From NCBI GenBank assembly GCA_030038175.1, contig JASHPN010000399.1, forward strand, positions 1 to 38,106: a stretch of 38,106 nt of DNA. Direction: 5' to 3'. The position numbers and the translations under genes are program-made. The DNA is from Verrucomicrobiia bacterium (GTDB lineage Bacteria > Verrucomicrobiota > Verrucomicrobiia > Limisphaerales > UBA11358). Under the pieces are notes generated by a model. It searched no databases, was not told the origin of the DNA, and saw nothing but the letters and a program-made list of their open reading frames with translations. This document shows, in pieces, positions 33,561 through 38,106 of this stretch (positions are counted from its first letter, which is position 1; the number at the start of each line of letters is the position of its first letter).

Positions 33561-35366
33561 TTATTTTTCGAAATAAAGCTCCTCGGCATTCCAGGTCGCG
33601 GGCGAATCGCTCAAGACCGTCGCGCGCACATTGCCGATTTTGGGATTGATTGCCGCGTACGTGTTCGGCGTTATCGTAAAGACAAGGGGCTGCTGTTCGG
33701 CAATGATTTCCTGGACTTCGTCGTAGTCCTTTTTTCTTTGGTTTTCATCAAGCGTTTGCATTTGGTCGTTCATTAAATCATCCATCCGCGCCTCCCACGG
33801 CGTCGAAGGCGTCTTTTCCTCGGGGAACCATTCGTGCGTAAAACCGCTGGATTCGATCACGTTCATACCGCTGCTGGGGTCGGCCAAACCTCCGGAACCC
33901 AATGCGCCCAAAATACAATCAAAATCGAAGGTGTCGGATAATTTGTCCTCCAACGAATTAAATTCAACGGGTTGGAAAATGACTTTGATTCCGAGCTTCT
34001 GCAAATCTTTCGTGATCAATAGCGCCTGACTTTCCGCCGAAGAACTGCCGGTCATGGAATTCATGACAAACTCGATCCTGTTTCCGTCTGAGTCGGTCAA
34101 ATTATCGTTGCCGTTCCGTTTTTCAATCCCGATTTCCTTCAACAACTCCAGCGCCTTTTGCGGGTTGTAAGGATAAGTCGCGATTTTTGGGTCAAACCAC
34201 TTTTTGTTCGCCGGCGACTCCATGCCATAGGACGGAATTGCCCGGCCGAAATAGATGGACCGGACCATCTCCTGGCGGTCAATCGCATATGAAATGGCCT
34301 GGCGGAATTTGGTGTTGCGGAACCATTTCAACTTCGCCGGATCCACGTCGGGTTTGCCCGTTTTGGCGTTCACATTCGTGTTTTCATTGAAACACAGAAA
34401 TTCCCTCATCACGCCCACACCCGGCTCCAGCAATGTGCACTTTCCCTGGGCTTCCGCGGCTTTGAACGAGTCGTATTGTGATGGTATAACCTCGTCATCC
34501 ACGTCGCTCTCACCGCTGAGCATGCGCAAAGACATCGCGTTAAAACTTGGGACGACGGTGAAAATAACGTCGTCAAAGTAAGGCAGGCGCGTGCCGTTGG
34601 TGTCCACTTCCAGAAAATACGGATTTCGTTCAGCAATGGTGTATTGGGCGGTCTTGTATTCTTTCAGGCGATACGGGCCGCACCCAACAACTTGTGCGGG
34701 ATCCGAATTAACGCTGTAGGCCGAGGTGAAAGTTCCGTCGGCCACGGACTTTTCAAGAATATGTTTCGGGATGATTGGGACATTTCCAAAGGTCACTAAA
34801 AACGGAGCATAGACCTGCGGGGTGACCACTTGAACGGTTAAATCGTCCAATTTGCTGATCGTAAACTTCTTGCCGTTGATGATAAACTGGTCGCGTGTGA
34901 CATTATCAATCTTTGGGTTATAAATAACGTCATTCCACGTGAACACCACGTCATCGGCCGTGAGCGGCGCGCCGTCGCTCCAACGCAGATTTTTTCGCAA
35001 TCGCAACGTCCACGTTTTGCCGTCGGGCGAGTTGGTCCAGAAATCGGCAAGCCCTGGCTCGATCGTTTGGTTTTGCTGATCAAAATTGAGCAGCCCCCAA
35101 AATAGAAACCGGTTAATGTCAATGGAAGACTGTTCATTCTCGGTGATCGGATTGAAGGTTTTGGGGTCGCCGATTTCGCTGATGATAAACCGTCCGCCGC
35201 GGATCCCCGCATGGCAATTGGCCACCACGGGCGGATCAGGCAGTGGATAGTTCGTCGCCGAGTTTTCCGATACAGCGGTTCCGGACTTTGAACCGCAACC
35301 GGAGAGACAAAACGCCGCGGCGCCGAAAACGGCCACCGCCTGGAGCAGCTTCATATTCATCCTCAT
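33561..35366 (-). CDS. ABC solute-binding lipoprotein (SBP_bac_5), paralogue 3
   Basis: 601 residues from the ATG at 35366 (MRMNMKLLQAVAVFGAAAFC, then LSGCGSKSG with the lipobox). ATGs at 35360 and 35354 are in frame; the last is best placed after AGGA. It is the only one of the three with a normal ATG start and an undisturbed upstream region. YPLPDPPVVANCHAGIRGGR, TNSPDGKTWTLRLRKNLRWS, RNPYFLEVDTNGTRLPYFDD and the final WNAEELYFEK match the paralogues. It faces oppB across a 96-base divergent promoter region, so it is probably the original member of the array. Confidence 0.92.
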   Translation of the reverse strand: MRMNMKLLQAVAVFGAAAFCLSGCGSKSGTAVSENSATNYPLPDPPVVANCHAGIRGGRFIISEIGDPKTFNPITENEQSSIDINRFLFWGLLNFDQQNQTIEPGLADFWTNSPDGKTWTLRLRKNLRWSDGAPLTADDVVFTWNDVIYNPKIDNVTRDQFIINGKKFTISKLDDLTVQVVTPQVYAPFLVTFGNVPIIPKHILEKSVADGTFTSAYSVNSDPAQVVGCGPYRLKEYKTAQYTIAERNPYFLEVDTNGTRLPYFDDVIFTVVPSFNAMSLRMLSGESDVDDEVIPSQYDSFKAAEAQGKCTLLEPGVGVMREFLCFNENTNVNAKTGKPDVDPAKLKWFRNTKFRQAISYAIDRQEMVRSIYFGRAIPSYGMESPANKKWFDPKIATYPYNPQKALELLKEIGIEKRNGNDNLTDSDGNRIEFVMNSMTGSSSAESQALLITKDLQKLGIKVIFQPVEFNSLEDKLSDTFDFDCILGALGSGGLADPSSGMNVIESSGFTHEWFPEEKTPSTPWEARMDDLMNDQMQTLDENQRKKDYDEVQEIIAEQQPLVFTITPNTYAAINPKIGNVRATVLSDSPATWNAEELYFEK

Positions 35367-35450
35367 CGCGAAAACAGTCGCCTTTTCGGCCCTAAATGTC
35401 GAGTCTTTGGTTTTAACTCGCGCATACTGTCTTTTCTGCCAAAATTGCGC

Positions 35451-35456
35451 GATAAT
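35451..35456 (+). promoter_or_regulatory. -10 box of oppB
   Basis: GATAAT, five of six matches to TATAAT, 6 bases before the oppB ATG (35463). The predicted +1 is on the start codon, so the mRNA would be leaderless; no ribosome binding site is present. The -35 region is weak (CTGTCT with an 18-base spacer). Confidence 0.5.
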
Positions 35457-35462
35457 TTTGCG

Positions 35463-36428
35463 ATGTGGCAATATATCTTAAAGCGGCTTCTGCATATGAT
35501 TCCGCTTTTGCTGGGCGTGTCGTTGCTGACGTTTCTGCTCATGGCCCTTTCGCCCGGGAATTATTTTACGGCCCTCCAGCAGAATCCCCAGATTTCGCCC
35601 CAAACCATTGCGCAACTCAAGGCGGAGTTTCATCTCGATAAGGCCTGGTACGTGCAATACATCTTCTGGCTCAAAAATGTGTTGTGCGGAAATTTCGGTT
35701 ATTCCATGGCCTATAAAATCTCCGCGACCTCCCTCATTATGGCGCGACTTTGGAATACGTTCGTCCTCGCTTTTTGCGCGCTCATTATTGCGTGGGGCAT
35801 CGCGATACCGCTGGGCATCTGGGCCGCCGTCAAGAAAGGTTCATGGGTGGACCATGCCTGCTCTTTGTTTGCGTTCGTGGGTTTGTCGGTGCCCGATGTC
35901 CTGCTTTCGCTCCTGGCCTTGTGGTTTGCCGCCTCAACCGGCTGGTTTCCCGTGGGCGGGGCGGAAAGCCCGCTCTACGATTTCATGACTCCATCCCAAC
36001 AATTCTGGGACCACGTGCATCATCTCATCCTCCCGGCGATCGTCCTGGCCGCCTCGGACCTGGCCGGCATCATGCGCCGGATGCGGTCGTGCCTGCTCGA
36101 TACGTTGCGCGCCGAATACGTCACCGCCGCGCGGGCGCGCGGCCTGGGAGAAGGCTGGGTCGTGTATAAACACGCGCTCCGCAATGCCATCAACCCGCTG
36201 CTCACGATTTTTGGTTATTCGCTGGCCTCCCTGCTCAGCGGGGCTTTCATCGTGGAAAATATCATGGCCTGGCCGGGCCTGGGACGGCTCACGATTGAGG
36301 CGTTTTTTGCGAAAGATTCCTACCTGGTGGTGGATACCGTGGTCATGGCCACCGCGCTGCTGGTGATGGGCAATTTCATTGCGGACTTGCTGCTGGCATG
36401 GACCGATCCCCGAATCCGTCTCAAATAG
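35463..36428 (+). CDS. oppB: ABC transporter permease, OppB/DppB type
   Basis: 321 residues from the ATG at 35463 (MWQYILKRLLHMIPLLLGVS, the standard family start; the track adds 6 residues). Six hydrophobic helices are visible. The cytoplasmic EAA loop is EYVTAARARGLGEGWVVYKH followed by ALRNAINPLLTIFG, which contacts the ATPase. LLSGAFIVENIMAWPGLGRL is the usual penultimate motif. It forms the inner-membrane channel with OppC and should serve the three binding lipoproteins encoded divergently. The ATPase genes (oppD, oppF) are absent from the window and oppC is followed by a minus-strand gene. Confidence 0.95.
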   Translation: MWQYILKRLLHMIPLLLGVSLLTFLLMALSPGNYFTALQQNPQISPQTIAQLKAEFHLDKAWYVQYIFWLKNVLCGNFGYSMAYKISATSLIMARLWNTFVLAFCALIIAWGIAIPLGIWAAVKKGSWVDHACSLFAFVGLSVPDVLLSLLALWFAASTGWFPVGGAESPLYDFMTPSQQFWDHVHHLILPAIVLAASDLAGIMRRMRSCLLDTLRAEYVTAARARGLGEGWVVYKHALRNAINPLLTIFGYSLASLLSGAFIVENIMAWPGLGRLTIEAFFAKDSYLVVDTVVMATALLVMGNFIADLLLAWTDPRIRLK

Positions 36429-36438
36429 CCATATAACC

Positions 36439-37527
36439 ATGGAAACCGCCCAGCCCACTCCCGTCATCGTCATGCAGCCGGCCCTGTCGCCGTGGCGATT
36501 GTTTTGGCAGCGGCTGAAACATCGGAAGATCGCCATGACCGGTGCGTGGATCCTGGCGGTGCTTTACACGGTCGCCATTTTTGCCGGATTCATCTCGCCC
36601 TATCGGTACGATACGATCCACGACAACGCCTTTTTTCATCCCCCGGTTTGGCCGGCCTTTCACGGTTTGCGCCTGGCCGTGCCGCGTTCGCAAACGCTGC
36701 CGGGAGAATTTGCCTATCGGAACGTGCGGAGCGATACCAAACCGCTTCATTTTTTTGTTCGCGGCGGCGAGTATAAATTATTCGGTGTGATTCCGTGTTC
36801 AGTCCATTTGTTTGGCACGGGGGACGATAATTATCCGGTTTACCTCTTCGGCGCGGACCAATTCGGGCGGGACATTTTTTCGCGATTGCTTTACGGCTCG
36901 CAGATTTCGCTTTCGATCGGCATTGTGGGTATTTTGCTCTCATTCAGTGTGGGCATGATCGTCGGCGGCATTGCGGGCTATTTTGCCGGGCCGACGGACA
37001 CCGTCATCATGCGCCTGTGCGAACTGATTATGTCCATCCCGGCGCTGTATCTCATTATTTCGCTGCGCAACACGTTTCCGCCGGGCATGAGTTCTTCACA
37101 GGTGTATGCGATGATCGTAGTGATTTTAAGTTTCATCGGCTGGGCGAGCATGGCGCGGGTGATTCGCGGCATGGCCCTTTCGCTGCGGGAACAGCAATTC
37201 GTCCTGGCGGCGCGGGCGCTGGGGCAATCGCATTTGAAAGTCATTGTGCGGCACGTGCTGCCCAACACATTTTCCTATGTCATTGTGGCCGCGACCCTGA
37301 GCGTGCCGTATTACATCCTGGGCGAGGTAGTCCTCAGCTTTTTGGGCGTGGGAATCCAGGAACCGCAGGCGAGCTGGGGCAACATGTTGACGGCCGCGCA
37401 AAACACCGAATATTTGAAAAATTATCCATGGCTGCTCGCGCCGGGCGCGGCGATTTTTGTCACGGTCCTGGCCTTTAACTTTCTCGGGGACGGTCTAAGA
37501 GACGCGGCCGATACAAAGTCGGATTAG
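36439..37527 (+). CDS. oppC: ABC transporter permease, OppC/DppC type, with enlarged periplasmic loop
   Basis: 362 residues from the ATG at 36439, 10 bases after the oppB stop. The first helix (MTGAWILAVLYTVAIFAGFI) is followed by about 100 residues of periplasmic loop (YDTIHDNAFFHPPVWPAFHG ... KPLHFFVRGGEYKLFG) before YLFGADQFGRDIFSRLLYGS, where most OppC proteins need only 25-30. This resembles YejE-like permeases. The EAA loop is REQQFVLAARALGQSHLKVI followed by VRHVLPN, and VVLSFLGVGIQEPQASWGNM completes the family end. Co-transcribed with oppB. The loop may dock a binding protein. Confidence 0.95.
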   Translation: METAQPTPVIVMQPALSPWRLFWQRLKHRKIAMTGAWILAVLYTVAIFAGFISPYRYDTIHDNAFFHPPVWPAFHGLRLAVPRSQTLPGEFAYRNVRSDTKPLHFFVRGGEYKLFGVIPCSVHLFGTGDDNYPVYLFGADQFGRDIFSRLLYGSQISLSIGIVGILLSFSVGMIVGGIAGYFAGPTDTVIMRLCELIMSIPALYLIISLRNTFPPGMSSSQVYAMIVVILSFIGWASMARVIRGMALSLREQQFVLAARALGQSHLKVIVRHVLPNTFSYVIVAATLSVPYYILGEVVLSFLGVGIQEPQASWGNMLTAAQNTEYLKNYPWLLAPGAAIFVTVLAFNFLGDGLRDAADTKSD

Positions 37528-37723
37528 GTGCGGCTTGTCGGGACTTGCGCCCCAGCAACCGCCAGCCGGCAAAGAGCAGCAAGCCAATGGTGATCAAGGC
37601 CATGACGCCCGGCTCAGGCACCGCGTCCGGGTCCGTAGGATCCGGAAATCCCGTCGTATCAGCATGGGCCGATAAAGAAAGCCCGATGACGAGCGCGGCC
37701 ATCCACCATTTAGCAGTTCTCAT
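37475..37723 (-). CDS. Small PEP-CTERM sorting-domain protein
   Basis: 82 residues. Signal peptide WWMAALVIGLSLSAHA, a very short mature stretch of about 15 residues (DTTGFPDPTDPDA), then VPEPGVMALITIGLLLFAGW followed by RLLGRKSRQ: the Pro-Glu-Pro motif, one membrane helix and a basic cluster that exosortase/EpsH recognises. The tail continues about 20 residues beyond the basic cluster, longer than usual. Its last 53 bases overlap the 3' end of oppC on the opposite strand. With so little mature protein it may be a surface peptide or a remnant of a longer protein. Confidence 0.82.
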   Translation of the reverse strand: MRTAKWWMAALVIGLSLSAHADTTGFPDPTDPDAVPEPGVMALITIGLLLFAGWRLLGRKSRQAAPNPTLYRPRLLDRPRES

Positions 37724-37758
37724 ATAGAAACAGGTCTCACAATAAGCTGCCTCAAACT

Positions 37759-37794
37759 ATGCATTTTTGGGACGCCTGAATGCATATTTGGGAC
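37759..37794. repeat. Two-copy direct repeat ATGCATNTTTGGGAC
   Basis: ATGCATTTTTGGGAC (37759-37773) and ATGCATATTTGGGAC (37780-37794) differ at one of 15 bases and start 21 bases apart, two turns of the DNA helix. Located 36-71 bases upstream of the PEP-CTERM gene. This spacing suits tandem binding of a regulator on one face of the DNA. Confidence 0.5.
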
Positions 37795-37932
37795 AGAAAC
37801 TAAGCGCTTCCAGGCAAAATGTCAATCCATCTCAAGATTGGGCGCATCCACAAACTGTTCTTGACCGCATCCTTTCGAAATTCTCATGCCTCGGGGCGAT
37901 GAACCCTAGCCACTGCGCTTGCGCCCTCCAGT

Positions 37933-37963
37933 GCGCAGGAGCCGACGTGAGGAGGCTCTGACT
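37933..37963. repeat. Second copy of the GGAGCCGACG...GGAGGCTCTGACT repeat
   Basis: GCGCAGGAGCCGACGTGAGG followed by AGGCTCTGACT; GAGCC and GGCTC pair as a hairpin. The same text, split by an insert, is found at 33291-33351. The rest of 37724-38106 shows no supported gene; the 64-codon plus-strand frame over it reads repeat DNA. Confidence 0.6.
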
Positions 37964-38106
37964 TAAAGCCGGTTCATGGAGAGAGAGTCGCTCCAGCGCG
38001 TTCCCTGCCGAAATCAAGAACCGTGCGTGGATGCACCCTCTGCTTTAACTGCTCCCACTTTCGTCTTGCCATGGTCCGGATTTTATTGTTACATTTTTGT
38101 TTCAAA

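Noticed and set aside
33272-33589. N-terminal extension of paralogue 2
   Set aside because: Runs through repeat-containing spacer; a GTG with a proper lipoprotein signal exists at 33271.
1-38106. CRISPR array, tRNA, rRNA, prophage or insertion-sequence transposase
   Set aside because: No regularly spaced repeats, no T-loop or tRNA-like fold, no rRNA text and no transposase or integrase motifs were seen on either strand.

Overview
The window looks like a chromosomal segment of a Gram-negative soil or freshwater bacterium of the Verrucomicrobiota, probably near the Limisphaerales/Pedosphaera group. The signs are a GreA fused to a very long N-terminal region (long GreA forms are known in the PVC superphylum), a DUF5069 protein, a PEP-CTERM protein, a secreted GH78 rhamnosidase, and intergenic spacers with repeated palindromic motifs. 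The assignment is inference from gene content; no rRNA or tRNA is present.

Layout. 1-6.1 kb: truncated rsmB (-), giant GreA-like factor (+), DUF5069 (-), then a phospholipid operon psd-pssA with a LysE-type exporter, then a DUF6883/DUF4926 pair in which the DUF6883 gene carries an in-frame TAA. 6.2-10.5 kb: ychF, a VOC protein, a DUF1858-rhodanese with Asp in place of the catalytic Cys, an LLM flavin monooxygenase and a four-helix membrane protein. 10.6-14.9 kb: sufD-sufU-hemG-hemH, joining Fe-S assembly to the last two steps of heme synthesis; the ferrochelatase has a Cys-rich insertion. 14.9-18.1 kb: a REC-PAS regulator with a CxxC...CPxC tail, a CPXCG mini-protein missed by the ORF track, a TMEM14-like protein and a half-length carB.

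18.1-24.5 kb: two VapBC-type toxin-antitoxin modules, each with a readable promoter and overlapping operator-like repeats, flank pgl, a structured-RNA candidate ending in a strong terminator, accA, manA and panC. 24.6-29 kb: a monothiol glutaredoxin-like protein, a GH78 alpha-L-rhamnosidase and an Mrp/ApbC ATPase lacking the usual CxxC.

29.4-37.7 kb: a peptide-type ABC import locus with three tandem paralogous solute-binding lipoproteins (-) opposite the permeases oppB-oppC (+). No ATPase gene lies in the window. Repeat DNA sits at the 5' ends of two of the three binding-protein genes. A small PEP-CTERM protein overlaps the end of oppC, and the window ends in repeat-containing non-coding DNA.

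Most genes are ordinary housekeeping genes. The best candidates for new biology are the multi-hairpin RNA upstream of accA, the triple binding-protein array, the interrupted DUF6883 gene, and several promoters whose -10 box lies so close to the start codon that leaderless transcripts are likely.
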